A stretch of 64,000 nt of DNA from Sediminibacterium sp. Gen4 (GTDB lineage: Bacteria; Bacteroidota; Bacteroidia; Chitinophagales; Chitinophagaceae). The notes under the pieces are model-generated. The model was not told where the DNA came from. It made no database searches and was given only the letters and a program-made list of their open reading frames with translations. Shown in pieces: positions 18,789 to 27,893 of the stretch (its first letter is position 1; each line of letters begins with the position of its first letter). Made by a program: the position numbers and the translations under genes. The stretch is taken from positions 55,771 to 119,770 of the forward strand of contig JACBFI010000007.1 of the NCBI GenBank assembly GCA_013391385.1. The letters are read 5' to 3'.

Positions 18789-19442
18789 TCATCTTCTGCT
18801 TTTTTTTGCTGGTGGCTTTACAGGGTAATTCTCCAAAAGTGTGTGCACTGCAGGATGCAATTCTCTTTGCAAAGTGGAAGGGTCGTATAAATCCGCTTCT
18901 ACGGTAGCAGTATAAATAAATTTATTTTGCTTCCTGTCTATAACGTTTACAGTTATAGCTCCCCGGGTATATTCCACTGTTTTAGTAGTATAGCCGTATG
19001 TATAGCTGTTATAATTATAATTTAATGGCCTGTTATAATAATAAGCCCTTGGGTTAACATTGTAATAGGGGTTATGAGGTGAAATAGCCCTATATTGATA
19101 GGCATTATTATAATTATAGGAAGGAACAGTTGTACGTACCTGTTCAGTCCTGCTTTTTTTACTTTCTGTTACTTTGAGTTCAAACAGCACATCCGGGTTG
19201 TCATTATCTAAAGTCATACCCCTTGCCGCCAGTTCATGCGAAAAATAATTGATGGTATTATTGAAAATAATCTGGTTGTGATAGGGAGTATTATCATTAT
19301 CAGTATGGGGAATCCAGGAAAATGTTTTGTATTTGCTGAAATCCACCGTTTGGTCGTAATCATTATACGATAAATTATAGGCTGTACTGCAGCCTGATAT
19401 AATCGCTGCAGTAAAAAACAAAATGAAAAATCTGTATTTCAT
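18789..19442 (-). CDS. DUF4136-type lipoprotein
   Basis: A 217-residue protein with a lipoprotein signal (AIISGCST). The core has DFSKYKTFSWIPH and, later, AARGMTLDNDNPDVLFELKV and AITVNVIDRKQNKFIY, the pattern of DUF4136 outer-membrane lipoproteins. A Tyr/Asn-rich low-complexity stretch lies in the middle (YNNAYQYRAISP, YYYNRPLNYNYNSYTYG). It lies 76 bases downstream of the second RND pump, with a small CCCCTTT/AAAGGGG hairpin between them. Function unknown; presumably envelope-associated. Confidence 0.75.
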   Translation of the reverse strand: MKYRFFILFFTAAIISGCSTAYNLSYNDYDQTVDFSKYKTFSWIPHTDNDNTPYHNQIIFNNTINYFSHELAARGMTLDNDNPDVLFELKVTESKKSRTEQVRTTVPSYNYNNAYQYRAISPHNPYYNVNPRAYYYNRPLNYNYNSYTYGYTTKTVEYTRGAITVNVIDRKQNKFIYTATVEADLYDPSTLQRELHPAVHTLLENYPVKPPAKKSRR

Positions 19443-19484
19443 TGTTTTTAGTTAAAAGGTTGACAATATTGTTTACCAACACTT

Positions 19485-19500
19485 CCCCTTTAAAAAGGGG
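19485..19500. terminator. Short GC-rich hairpin between RND pump and DUF4136 gene
   Basis: A perfect 7-bp inverted repeat CCCCTTT-AA-AAAGGGG lies in the 76-base gap after the pump stop codon. There is no long T tract on the minus-strand side, so it may be an RNA stability or processing hairpin rather than a strong terminator. Confidence 0.35.
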
Positions 19501-19518
19501 CTTACCCATGTATCACTG

Positions 19519-22500
19519 TTATTCCATATCTTTTTTATTCTGTTCAGCTATATATTTATCCAATGCTTTTTTGCCAAACTGCTTAAATACCACAGGTGTT
19601 ACAATCATATCTAACAGGGTAGAGCTGATTAAACCACCGAGTATAACCGTAGCAACGGGATATAATATTTCTTTTCCCGGTGCACTGGCATCCAATGTAA
19701 GCGGTATTAGTGCCAATGCTGCAACTAAAGCAGTCATCAACACCGGAACTAATCTTTCGAGTGAACCACGGATAATCATTTTATCACTGAAAGTTTCACC
19801 TTCATGTTGCACCAAATGAATATAGTGGCTTATCATCATAATACCGTTCCTCGATGCTATACCTGTAAGTGTAATAAAGCCGACCATAGTAGCAATAGAA
19901 AAGACGCCGCCGGTAAGTAATACGGCCACAACACTTCCTATTAATGCCAGTGGAACGTTAAGCATAATTTGCAGCGTAATGCGGCTTGATTTGAAATGGC
20001 TGTATAGTACAAGGAAGATACCAGCAATAGAAAAAATGCTGAGAATAGTAATAAGCTTTGAAGCGGATTGCTGGCTTTCAAACTGGCCGCCCCATTGCAG
20101 GAAATAACCCTGCGGCAGTTGTAATTGTTCATTAACCTTTTGTTGCATTTCTTTTACGGTGCTGCCAAGGTCACGGCCCTGCACATTGGCCGAAACCACG
20201 ATTCGTCTTAATGTGTTTTCGTGGTACACAGAATTAACACCGCTTTCCATTTCAATTTGTGCAATTTGTTTTAGAGGAATTAATGAACCATCTGATGTGG
20301 CGATTTGTGTATTTCCGATTTCGTCAAGATTATTTCTTACACTGTCTGAGGTTCTCAAAACAATATCAAAAGTTTTCTGTCCGTCTAATACCTGGGTACT
20401 TATTTTACCGTTGTAAAATATTTCAATATCCTCGGCTACTTTACCTACCTGCAATCCGTATCGCTGTACAGCCGCCCGGTCTATTTTTATACTTAGCTGT
20501 GGCACTAATACCTGCTTTTCAACCTGTACATCCACAGCGCCGGGAACTGCACTAATGATGTCTTTTAACTTTGCAGCATTACTGCGTAAATCAGCTAAAT
20601 CATTTCCAAAGATTTTGATTGCTATTTGCGCCCGTACACCGGAAAGTAAATGGTCAAGCCGGTGAGAAATGGGTTGCCCTATATTTACCGTTACCCCTTT
20701 TAATACAGAAAGTCTTTCTCTTATCTGGGCAAGTATTTTATCCCTGTTACCAATTTTATCGGCTTCTAACGCAACTTCTATTTCAGAATTACTTGGTGGT
20801 TCTGCATGTTCGTCCAGTTCGGCCCGGCCGGTTCGGCGGGCAGTAAGTTGTACACCCGGTACTTTTAAAATTTCCTGCTCAGCAATACTACCTGATTTAT
20901 TGGCCTCCTCCAGTGAAGTACCAGGTGGCAAAGAAAGGTTAATGGTAAAACTTCCTTCATTAAACGGAGGTAAAAATTCTGTTCCAAAAAAAGGAATGAT
21001 ACTCATGGAAGCTACAATCATAGCGATTGCAATACCAATTACTATTTTAGGATGCTTTAATCCTACTTTAAGTAATTTGATGTCCTGCCGTTTTAAGAAC
21101 TTTACAAAAGTACTGTCATCGTGAGAAGATGCATACAAAGCTTCTTCTTCAATAGTACGGCCATGAGGTTTTTCCTGCTCCGCCTCTTCAAATGTGTGAG
21201 TGTGTTTTTTTCTTTTCCAAAAAGCAAGATTGACATGGTCAAGATGCCTTTTTTTACCTAACAGGTAGCTGCACAGAGCCGGTGTAACGGTAAGTGATAC
21301 GGCCAAAGAAGCAATGATTGAAGTGATATATGCTATACCCAACGGGGCAAATATTTTCCCTTCGATGCCTTGTAAATAAAACAACGGGATGAATACGAGT
21401 ACTACTATGATAGTGGCATAAACAATAGAATTTCTTACTTCGCTGCTGGCTTCATAAATTACTTTCATTAGCGGCCTTGGATTGGGGCTTGTCCAGTTTT
21501 CCTTTAATCGCCGGAATACATTTTCAACATCTACAATAGCATCATCTACCAGTTCTCCAATGGCAATAGCAAGTCCCCCAAGTGTAAGCGTATTGATAGA
21601 TATTCCAAACATTTTAAAAACAATAGCTGTGATGATAAGTGATAAAGGAATTGCGGTGAGTGTAATGATGGTGGTTCTGAAATTAAGCAGGAAGAGAAAC
21701 AAAATGATAATAACAAGGATAAACCCATCCCTTAATGCTTCTTCCACATTGGTGAGGGAGTTTACAATAAAATGTTTTTGCTGAAATACATCGGTATTAA
21801 TATGTACATCAGCCGGAACGGATTTTTTTATATCGTCAATTGCTTTAATGATTTCTGATGTGAGTGTAACTGTATTGGCATTCGGCTGTTTTTCTATGCT
21901 CAATATAACCGCAGGTTTGCCATTCAGGGAGCCATCACCTCTTTTTATTGGCCCGCCAAATTTTACTTCGGCCAATTGGCTAAGGAGTACAGGTGCTCCG
22001 TTCTTATTGGCGACTACTGTATTTGCCAAATCTTCCAATGTGTTTGCCCGTGCAAGATTACGAACCAATACCTCAGAGCCTTTATTGTCATTTACAAAAC
22101 CACCGGTTGTATTGATGTTGGTAAGTTGCAAAGCATTGTCAACATCACTAACAGATAAATTATACTGCCGTAATTTATCGGGTGAAATTAAAACCTGGTA
22201 CTGCATCCGTACGCCGCCAATGGGAATTACCTGGGCAATGCCTTTTACACTCATCAGCCTTCTGCGGATAACAAAATCACTCAGCGTTCTCAAATCTGCA
22301 GAGGATGTAGTATCGGATGAAACAGCTATCATCATAAATTGCCCCATAACGGAACTGATAGGCCCCATTACAGGTACTATCTTATTAGGCAATTGCACTG
22401 TTTGTATTTTCTCGGCGGTCAACTGCCTTGCACGGTATATATCTGTATTCCAGTCAAACTCTACAAATACCAAACCTAATCCGGGAGATGCTACTGACCT

Positions 22501-22746
22501 TACTACTTCTACTCCAGGTGCGCCATTCAAAGAAGTTTCCACTGGCAAAATAACCTGTGCTTCAATTTCTTCTGGCGACATACCATTAGATTCAAGAAAA
22601 ATTGTTACCCTTGGCCGGTTTAAATCTGGTAGTACATCTACAGGCAGGTTTACCAAAGTGAAAACGCCATACACCATTAACAGTGAAGCCATGGCCACTA
22701 CAAGTAAACGGTTCTTAAGAGAGAAATGTATGAGTCTGTTCAGCAT
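19519..22746 (-). CDS. Heavy-metal RND efflux pump (CusA/CzcA family)
   Basis: A full-length 1075-residue inner-membrane pump. The helix-4 motif is AIAIGELVDDAIVDVEN with D401, D402 and E408. This differs from both the DFG/DGA form of the pump at 5546-9922 and the classic CusA form, so specificity is uncertain. Other family landmarks: NLPVDVLPDLNRPRV near the N-terminus and GSLERLVPVLMTALVAALAL near the C-terminus. A hydrophilic insert of about 60 residues around 500-560 is His/Glu-rich (KKHTHTFEEAEQEKPHGR) and may be regulatory. Its adaptor and channel are probably the genes at 26214-29080, upstream in the same direction. Confidence 0.9.
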   Translation of the reverse strand: MLNRLIHFSLKNRLLVVAMASLLMVYGVFTLVNLPVDVLPDLNRPRVTIFLESNGMSPEEIEAQVILPVETSLNGAPGVEVVRSVASPGLGLVFVEFDWNTDIYRARQLTAEKIQTVQLPNKIVPVMGPISSVMGQFMMIAVSSDTTSSADLRTLSDFVIRRRLMSVKGIAQVIPIGGVRMQYQVLISPDKLRQYNLSVSDVDNALQLTNINTTGGFVNDNKGSEVLVRNLARANTLEDLANTVVANKNGAPVLLSQLAEVKFGGPIKRGDGSLNGKPAVILSIEKQPNANTVTLTSEIIKAIDDIKKSVPADVHINTDVFQQKHFIVNSLTNVEEALRDGFILVIIILFLFLLNFRTTIITLTAIPLSLIITAIVFKMFGISINTLTLGGLAIAIGELVDDAIVDVENVFRRLKENWTSPNPRPLMKVIYEASSEVRNSIVYATIIVVLVFIPLFYLQGIEGKIFAPLGIAYITSIIASLAVSLTVTPALCSYLLGKKRHLDHVNLAFWKRKKHTHTFEEAEQEKPHGRTIEEEALYASSHDDSTFVKFLKRQDIKLLKVGLKHPKIVIGIAIAMIVASMSIIPFFGTEFLPPFNEGSFTINLSLPPGTSLEEANKSGSIAEQEILKVPGVQLTARRTGRAELDEHAEPPSNSEIEVALEADKIGNRDKILAQIRERLSVLKGVTVNIGQPISHRLDHLLSGVRAQIAIKIFGNDLADLRSNAAKLKDIISAVPGAVDVQVEKQVLVPQLSIKIDRAAVQRYGLQVGKVAEDIEIFYNGKISTQVLDGQKTFDIVLRTSDSVRNNLDEIGNTQIATSDGSLIPLKQIAQIEMESGVNSVYHENTLRRIVVSANVQGRDLGSTVKEMQQKVNEQLQLPQGYFLQWGGQFESQQSASKLITILSIFSIAGIFLVLYSHFKSSRITLQIMLNVPLALIGSVVAVLLTGGVFSIATMVGFITLTGIASRNGIMMISHYIHLVQHEGETFSDKMIIRGSLERLVPVLMTALVAALALIPLTLDASAPGKEILYPVATVILGGLISSTLLDMIVTPVVFKQFGKKALDKYIAEQNKKDME

Positions 22747-22869
22747 TTTTAATTTATTTATTAAGTTTTCAGACTATAATATAGCCGGACTTTGTCCTTT
22801 TAATTATCGCAGTTCGTATGTCAAACAGGCACCTGCTGTTTTTATATTTCGATTTCATCAATAATATAT

Positions 22870-23790
22870 TTATTCTTTTTGTTTCATTTTAATACCTATT
22901 GTTCCCGAATCAGGTTCACTTCTTATATAGAGATAAAAATTATAAGCTGATATACCTATAAATAAATTCCATAAACTATGCGGTTGAAAATAACTGTTTG
23001 GATTGCAAAGAATCTTGTATTTATCAATTTCAAACCATATAAATGCAATCAAAACACTAACAATACTTAAAGCCAGGTAAAACCTTCCCTGCTTACCGGA
23101 CTTGTCTATGGCTGCAAAGAATGCTAATCCCAAAAAGATCTGGATAAGAATAAGAGCGGCTAAGCTTTCTTTTCCTCTGGGTATTAAAAAAGCGAGTAAA
23201 AGATTAGCCAAAAGATAAGTGGAAAAGAACAGGATAGTCAATTTTCTTTTTTGAGAGGACAGCAATTTGCTGTTGTGATTTAAATACCTGCGATGTAAAA
23301 AAAATATTATCGGGAAAAGAGAAAATGCAAACACGGCTGAGTAATCCAGTTTATGCGCAATATTTATAAGTGATGTATGATAAAATGAGCTGGCAAAAAA
23401 AACATAAAGAAGAATTAACCCAAAAAGAAAACCATAAACTGTGTTAACAGTAACCAGGTCATGTGAATTTCTTTTAAATCTTTCTTCCCAACTTGTTTTT
23501 AAAACAACAATAGCGATAACCAAGTAAATAATATTGCTAAAAGTATTTACAGGCTGACGGACAGGGTTGTTTAAATGCACCTGTTCGCAAAATGAAGCCG
23601 GCACCTTTTTATCTACAACAAAGCTGTTCCATACACCCTGTAACTCCGGGTTTTGATTGAGCCACCAGATTAACAACCCAAAAATTACTGTGACAGAAAG
23701 AAGCACTGCAATCATTTTCCAGCCGGAAATAATATCCGGTATCAACCGAAGCTTTCTTTTTAAATCATATTTTCCAGCAGAATTTAACAT
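22870..23790 (-). CDS. Ceramidase-like (CREST superfamily) membrane protein
   Basis: A 306-residue integral membrane protein with about seven helices. After the first helix come PASFCEQVHLNNPVRQPVN and TFSNIIYLV, then a helix with FFASSFYHTSLI, then HKLDYSAVFAFSLFPI and, near the end, YFQPHSLWNLF. The conserved Cys-Glu, Asn, Ser-Phe-Tyr-His, His-x-x-Asp and distal His match the alkaline ceramidase/CREST metal-dependent hydrolase pattern. Its presence between metal-resistance genes is unexplained; Bacteroidota make sphingolipids, so membrane lipid remodelling is possible. Function is inferred from motifs only. Confidence 0.6.
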   Translation of the reverse strand: MLNSAGKYDLKRKLRLIPDIISGWKMIAVLLSVTVIFGLLIWWLNQNPELQGVWNSFVVDKKVPASFCEQVHLNNPVRQPVNTFSNIIYLVIAIVVLKTSWEERFKRNSHDLVTVNTVYGFLFGLILLYVFFASSFYHTSLINIAHKLDYSAVFAFSLFPIIFFLHRRYLNHNSKLLSSQKRKLTILFFSTYLLANLLLAFLIPRGKESLAALILIQIFLGLAFFAAIDKSGKQGRFYLALSIVSVLIAFIWFEIDKYKILCNPNSYFQPHSLWNLFIGISAYNFYLYIRSEPDSGTIGIKMKQKE

Positions 23791-23842
23791 CTGATATAAT
23801 AATTAATAGCTGAGAAAAATGCTCATTTAGCAGGTGAATTAG

Positions 23843-23879
23843 ATATATCATGGCAGGTGGATATCCTGCCATGATATAT
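23843..23879. terminator. Long perfect hairpin between genes
   Basis: A perfect 15-bp inverted repeat (ATATATCATGGCAGG and its complement) with a 7-base loop begins 7 bases past the stop codon at 23886, on the 3' side of that gene. No T run follows on either strand, so it is more likely an mRNA 3'-end stabiliser or attenuation hairpin than a canonical intrinsic terminator. It separates the metal-binding secreted proteins from the ceramidase-like gene and the pump. Confidence 0.5.
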
Positions 23880-23885
23880 TACGGA

Positions 23886-24314
23886 TTAATGTTGGTGGTC
23901 ATGTCCATCTGTTGCAGGCTTGGCCTTTGCTGTCAGGTCAAACGATGCTGATGCGTTTTTTCCTCCTGTTGTAAACGTTACAATAGCCTTATTGTACTTT
24001 TTTGCTTTATCAAGTGTGTACATGAAGCCGTCATTACCGTTTGGAATTAAAGTGATAGTTGAAGTTTGCCCGTCAGCCATTTGAATAACGGCTGTTCCCG
24101 CTACACCTGTATTCTTCATTGCTTTTTCATTAGCGTCCAGCAAATAGGCCATCACCATACCATCCTTTACACTTACTTCAATATGAAAATCACCGGCAGA
24201 CTTAACTGTTCCACCATGTGGTGAACCATGTTTATGGTCGCCACCACTATGCTGTGCAAATGTTGTAAAAGTTGCTATCAGCAGTACTGTCATCAGAATT
24301 GTTATCTTTTTCAT
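23886..24314 (-). CDS. Small His-rich periplasmic protein
   Basis: A 142-residue protein with a signal peptide (VLLIATFTTFAQ). It then shows a His/Gly-rich segment (HSGGDHKHGSPHGG), a beta-sandwich-like domain (DFHIEVSVKDGMVMAYLLDA, then ITLIPNGNDGFMYTL), and a His-containing end (DGHDHQH). Both termini look metal binding. It belongs to a run of four consecutive secreted proteins of similar type (24355, 25369 and 25745 upstream). No named family is recognised; a periplasmic copper or nickel buffer is a reasonable guess. Confidence 0.7.
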   Translation of the reverse strand: MKKITILMTVLLIATFTTFAQHSGGDHKHGSPHGGTVKSAGDFHIEVSVKDGMVMAYLLDANEKAMKNTGVAGTAVIQMADGQTSTITLIPNGNDGFMYTLDKAKKYNKAIVTFTTGGKNASASFDLTAKAKPATDGHDHQH

Positions 24315-24354
24315 TGTTTTAAATTTTAATGTGTATACTTTTTTTGTTTAAAAA

Positions 24355-25347
24355 TTAGTGTTTCATTTCTTTCATGCCCTTACTATTATCGTTCATGTTT
24401 TTTATGTTAGCTGCTGTCCCTTCTGCTACATTCATTACAAAATCACTTGTATAAATTTTACCCTTGCTTTGAAATTGTATCCAGCCACGATATACACCGG
24501 GTTTTTCAAACGTAGTATGTAAATCGAATTTTCCACCTTCTACGCTTGGGTGTACATGCAAATATTTTTTATCGGCAAGGCTTACTACTACCATGTGGGC
24601 TTTTGCGCCGAGGTAATCTTCTAAGGTTGTTACATCTACTTCTTTACCGTTTAGCATTACTACTCCATTAATGTGCATGGGCATATTGGTTAAAAACTTA
24701 CCGCCCTCAGGAGTAAGTAAGACAGAAAATCCATCCCCGGCGGCGCTGGTTAGTCTATCTGCTCCATACACTTTTGCTGCTGGCACTGTACCTGCTACAC
24801 TTACATTTAAATAGTCAACCGTATGATTGGCACCACTTGGCTTATAGTCAGCAAACAAAGTGTACTTGCCTGGAGCCGGAAATTTTTCTTTCACTGTGTA
24901 AGAACCATCTGCGTTGAGTTCAGGATGTATATGGTCAAACCAACTAAGGTCATCACTAACAACAATGAGGTGTATTTTTTTGGTGTGCTCTACATCCAAT
25001 GGAACCTGCTCAGTAGGTTTATCTTTTATTTTTGGAGTCATGGATAAAGTAACTTCTTCTCCGGGCTTAGGAGATGTCGGGTTATAGGTGAACTGCATAC
25101 TAACATTGCTTGGACCACCAGCATTGTCATTATGCTCCAGTTTCATGCCGCATTTTGGGCAGGTATCGCCTTCTTTGCCTGTTACTTCCGGGTGCATAGG
25201 GCAGGCATAAATATGGTCACCACCTTCATGCGACATTTCTGTTTTTGTTGAAGCGTTTTTTTTATCGCCACTGTCATTGCATGCTGCAAAGACCACGACA
25301 GAGCTAATAGCGAAAATTGCCATCGTAATTTTTAACACTTGTTTCAT
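24355..25347 (-). CDS. Lipoprotein with one heavy-metal-binding domain and two Ig-like domains
   Basis: A 330-residue protein with a lipoprotein signal (VVFAACND). One heavy-metal-binding domain follows (YACPMHPEVTGKEG, then CPKCGMKLEH), then two repeated beta domains. Each beta domain carries a conserved HxHP pattern: DHIHPELNADGSYTVKEKFP in the first, LHVHPSVEGGKFDLHTTFE in the second. The His-x-His-Pro pairs suggest copper or zinc sites. The C-terminus adds Met (NMNDNSKGMKEMKH). It sits between two other small metal-binding proteins in one operon. A periplasmic metal carrier feeding the RND system is inference. Confidence 0.75.
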   Translation of the reverse strand: MKQVLKITMAIFAISSVVVFAACNDSGDKKNASTKTEMSHEGGDHIYACPMHPEVTGKEGDTCPKCGMKLEHNDNAGGPSNVSMQFTYNPTSPKPGEEVTLSMTPKIKDKPTEQVPLDVEHTKKIHLIVVSDDLSWFDHIHPELNADGSYTVKEKFPAPGKYTLFADYKPSGANHTVDYLNVSVAGTVPAAKVYGADRLTSAAGDGFSVLLTPEGGKFLTNMPMHINGVVMLNGKEVDVTTLEDYLGAKAHMVVVSLADKKYLHVHPSVEGGKFDLHTTFEKPGVYRGWIQFQSKGKIYTSDFVMNVAEGTAANIKNMNDNSKGMKEMKH

Positions 25348-25368
25348 TTGCTTTATTTTATTGAATAG

Positions 25369-25719
25369 TTAATTGTGATCATGCCCCTTATGATTATCTG
25401 TCGAGTTTTTTGCCTTCACTTTGGTCAGGTTCATATTGCATTTAGGACATTTTCCTGCCTTATTGTAAGTTTTATCACCCTCACATTTCATGGGGCACTG
25501 GTAAATGGCATCGACCGGTTTTGGCACAGCCTTCAAATTCATATTGCATTTAGGGCATTTACCTGCTTTATCATAGGTCTTATCGCCTTCGCACTTCATC
25601 GGGCATTGATAAATAACTGAATCTGCGACTGCAGTTTTACTTTTTGTTGATTGTGCATTTACAGCAGTAAAACTAAAAACTGCTATTGCCAGTGAAAGGA
25701 TAACGCTGATTTGTTTCAT
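25369..25719 (-). CDS. Secreted protein with two tandem heavy-metal-binding domains
   Basis: I start it at the ATG at 25717-25719, which gives a clean signal peptide (MKQISVILSLAIAVFSF) and leaves 25 bases to the upstream gene; a longer frame would overlap that gene. The mature part is two near-identical units of about 36 residues (YQCPMKCEGDKTYDKAGKCP, then CNMNL). They are joined by a short linker and end in a His-rich tail (DNHKGHDHN). Each unit has four Cys and two Met. The protein is likely a periplasmic soft-metal binder. Confidence 0.8.
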   Translation of the reverse strand: MKQISVILSLAIAVFSFTAVNAQSTKSKTAVADSVIYQCPMKCEGDKTYDKAGKCPKCNMNLKAVPKPVDAIYQCPMKCEGDKTYNKAGKCPKCNMNLTKVKAKNSTDNHKGHDHN

Positions 25720-25744
25720 TTTTTTCTTTTTTATAATTTGAGAT

Positions 25745-26194
25745 TTATTTTGCTTTCCTAAATGAAGAATGTGTTTGCACAATCTTCCAGCCAGCTTTTG
25801 TTTTTCTTAAAACTGAAGTAGCTACTCCCTGACTTTTTATTTCCTTAGCATCTTTAGCAAGAACGATGGTATAGATATACGTTTCCGTTGAAAAAGCATA
25901 TTCACCTGCCATTGTTACATCTACTTTATAATTACTGAAAGTGAAAGATTTGAACGCTTTCAGTTCGGGCCCCAGATGGTGTTCCAGATAATGACCAATT
26001 GTGCCTTCATCGCTCGCCTGTTCATACACTTTAGAGTCTTTTACAAAAAGATTCACAACACCGGCGGTGTCTAATTTTTCAATTGCTTTTTTGTAATTGT
26101 TCAACACTGCTTTTACAGCTTCATTATCGCCGCTTTGTGCAAAGGTTGCGGTAAAAGTTGCCAGTAGCAGGGACATCATTAATAACTTTTTCAT
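25745..26194 (-). CDS. Secreted NTF2/SnoaL-like protein
   Basis: A 149-residue protein with a signal peptide (SLLLATFTATFAQ). An alpha+beta NTF2-like fold follows: VKAVLNNYKKAIEKLDTAGV, then LFVKDSKVYEQ, and the C-terminal strand GWKIVQTHSSFR typical of DUF4440/SnoaL-like proteins. It follows the RND adaptor gene by 19 bases and precedes the two-domain metal-binding protein. The fold call is good, but the ligand or activity is unknown; these proteins often accompany efflux operons as small periplasmic binders. Confidence 0.7.
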   Translation of the reverse strand: MKKLLMMSLLLATFTATFAQSGDNEAVKAVLNNYKKAIEKLDTAGVVNLFVKDSKVYEQASDEGTIGHYLEHHLGPELKAFKSFTFSNYKVDVTMAGEYAFSTETYIYTIVLAKDAKEIKSQGVATSVLRKTKAGWKIVQTHSSFRKAK

Positions 26195-26213
26195 GTTTGT
26201 TTGTTTATTTTGG

Positions 26214-27893
26214 TTATTGATTTAAATACATCATTTTCATTTGATACACATTGGCAGTAACAACTCTTTCGCCGTCTTCAGTACCCTTGGTGACAACGGT
26301 AAACTTATCATTGCTTTGCCCTTTCACTATGAAGCTGATACTATACTGTTCAGCTTTATCTTTTATAAAAATGGCCGGCTTACCATTCACATCAGTAATT
26401 GCTTGATTAGGTATCACTACCTGCCGGATGACATTATTTCCTGTCATCCGCACATTTATATTCTCACCAATTTTGAACTGCCCTCTTGGATTGATGATTT
26501 CAAATACGACTTTCTGAGATTGGTTACCTGTATTTACTGATTGGGCAGTGCTGATCACTTTCAATGTATAAACCAGTGTATCTGTATTTGAAATGGTGGT
26601 AAACCCTGTTGCTAGTTTCAATTTTTGAGCGTCACCTGCAAATACCTGGGCTTCCACAAATACCTGATCAAGATTGGTTATTTCAAACAAGGTTTCTCCG
26701 CTGTTTACCACAGCACCAATTGCATAATTAAATGTGCCAACAACACCACTAACAGGAGAAGAAAGGCTTATAGTTTTTGTATTACCGGTATTCTTTCCGG
26801 TATTGGCATCAAAGAGTGCCTTATTTTTCTGGGCACTTTCTAAACGGGCTTTGGCCTCGGTAATATCTTTCTTTGCGGCAATGTCTGCTATACCCAACAA
26901 CCTGTCATATTGCGCTTTGGCAGCTTCATATTCTGCATTTACACTGTTACTTTGGGCGTTGATACTAATTTGCGTCCCGGCATCAACTTGTTGCTCTATT
27001 ACAGCTACCACTTGCCCTTTGCCAACCCGTTGACCGGGAGCTACTCTTAATGAAACGATTTTACCTGATTGCGGCGTTTGTATGACTGCCCGACCCTGCG
27101 GAGCTGCATTTACTGTTCCTAGTAAAACGGATGATTCATTAAAATCACCTGTGCTAATTTTCTGCGTTTGAATATTAAAAAGGAATTGTGTTTCCTTTTC
27201 AACTATAAAGGTGGTGGAAGAGCCACCGCCAGTTTTACCTGCCGCGTCACCATGGTCTTCACCACCATGTGCAGATACCGGATTGTAAGTAGCGGTTGGC
27301 AAAAGACAAAAAAGAATAATTGCTCCCGTAATTATTTTCCTGCTGCGACCTCTGGTAACAAAGAACATAACGAGCAAGCCGGTCAGCAAACCAATCAATC
27401 CAAAAAACCAATTGCTGCTGTACCAATGAGAATGCGGGGTGCTTTCTGTTGTAACTGCTGCAGTCAATTCTTTCCCTATTTCAATATTGTTTAGTTGAAT
27501 TAAATCAATGCCTGCATAGCTATTGATATTGAGTACAAGATTGTATGCTTTCTTTGCCGGGAATGTGGTTTTCAATTCAAATACACCCCTATCAATCCTT
27601 GTAACAGTAATCTTTATATTGGGATTGTCAGCTACCGTTACTTCCAGTTTAGCACTGTCAATAGGGCTATTGGTATTGTATTCACTTAAATATAAACGAA
27701 GCGATGCTTCCTTGCCCGGCACTATCGGGCTGTACTTTAACAATACCTCATAGACTTCAGAAGCAGCCTCAGAGGAGAAATAACTTGCAGGTGATATAGC
27801 TGTTTTTTTAGCATCACCATGGTCTTCGCCGCCATGTGCAAATGTAAATACCGGCAATAGCCCCAATAAAAATTGAATGATGATTCGTTTCAT
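26214..27893 (-). CDS. czcB: RND periplasmic adaptor with an extra N-terminal envelope domain
   Basis: A 559-residue protein formed from two parts. Residues 1-180 are a signal peptide ending in AHGGEDHGDA (19-28), a beta domain (SYFSSEAASEVYEVLLKYSP, then VFELKTTFPAKKAYNLVLN) and a membrane helix. Residues 186-559 begin with a second signal-like helix ending in the same decapeptide AHGGEDHGDA (208-217) and continue as a normal CzcB-type adaptor (VRMTGNN, RQVVIPNQAITDVNGKPAIF). The repeated motif indicates fusion of two secreted metal proteins. It overlaps the TolC gene by 4 bases (ATGA), so translation is coupled. It is the likely partner of the pump at 19519-22746. Confidence 0.85.
   Translation of the reverse strand: MKRIIIQFLLGLLPVFTFAHGGEDHGDAKKTAISPASYFSSEAASEVYEVLLKYSPIVPGKEASLRLYLSEYNTNSPIDSAKLEVTVADNPNIKITVTRIDRGVFELKTTFPAKKAYNLVLNINSYAGIDLIQLNNIEIGKELTAAVTTESTPHSHWYSSNWFFGLIGLLTGLLVMFFVTRGRSRKIITGAIILFCLLPTATYNPVSAHGGEDHGDAAGKTGGGSSTTFIVEKETQFLFNIQTQKISTGDFNESSVLLGTVNAAPQGRAVIQTPQSGKIVSLRVAPGQRVGKGQVVAVIEQQVDAGTQISINAQSNSVNAEYEAAKAQYDRLLGIADIAAKKDITEAKARLESAQKNKALFDANTGKNTGNTKTISLSSPVSGVVGTFNYAIGAVVNSGETLFEITNLDQVFVEAQVFAGDAQKLKLATGFTTISNTDTLVYTLKVISTAQSVNTGNQSQKVVFEIINPRGQFKIGENINVRMTGNNVIRQVVIPNQAITDVNGKPAIFIKDKAEQYSISFIVKGQSNDKFTVVTKGTEDGERVVTANVYQMKMMYLNQ

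Noticed and set aside
21848-22864. 338-residue plus-strand frame opposite the RND pump
   Set aside because: Lies within the conserved pump gene on the other strand, with no domain or signal; a shadow frame.
23843-23879. Canonical intrinsic terminator
   Set aside because: The stem is perfect but lacks a T run on both strands; recorded only as a strong hairpin.
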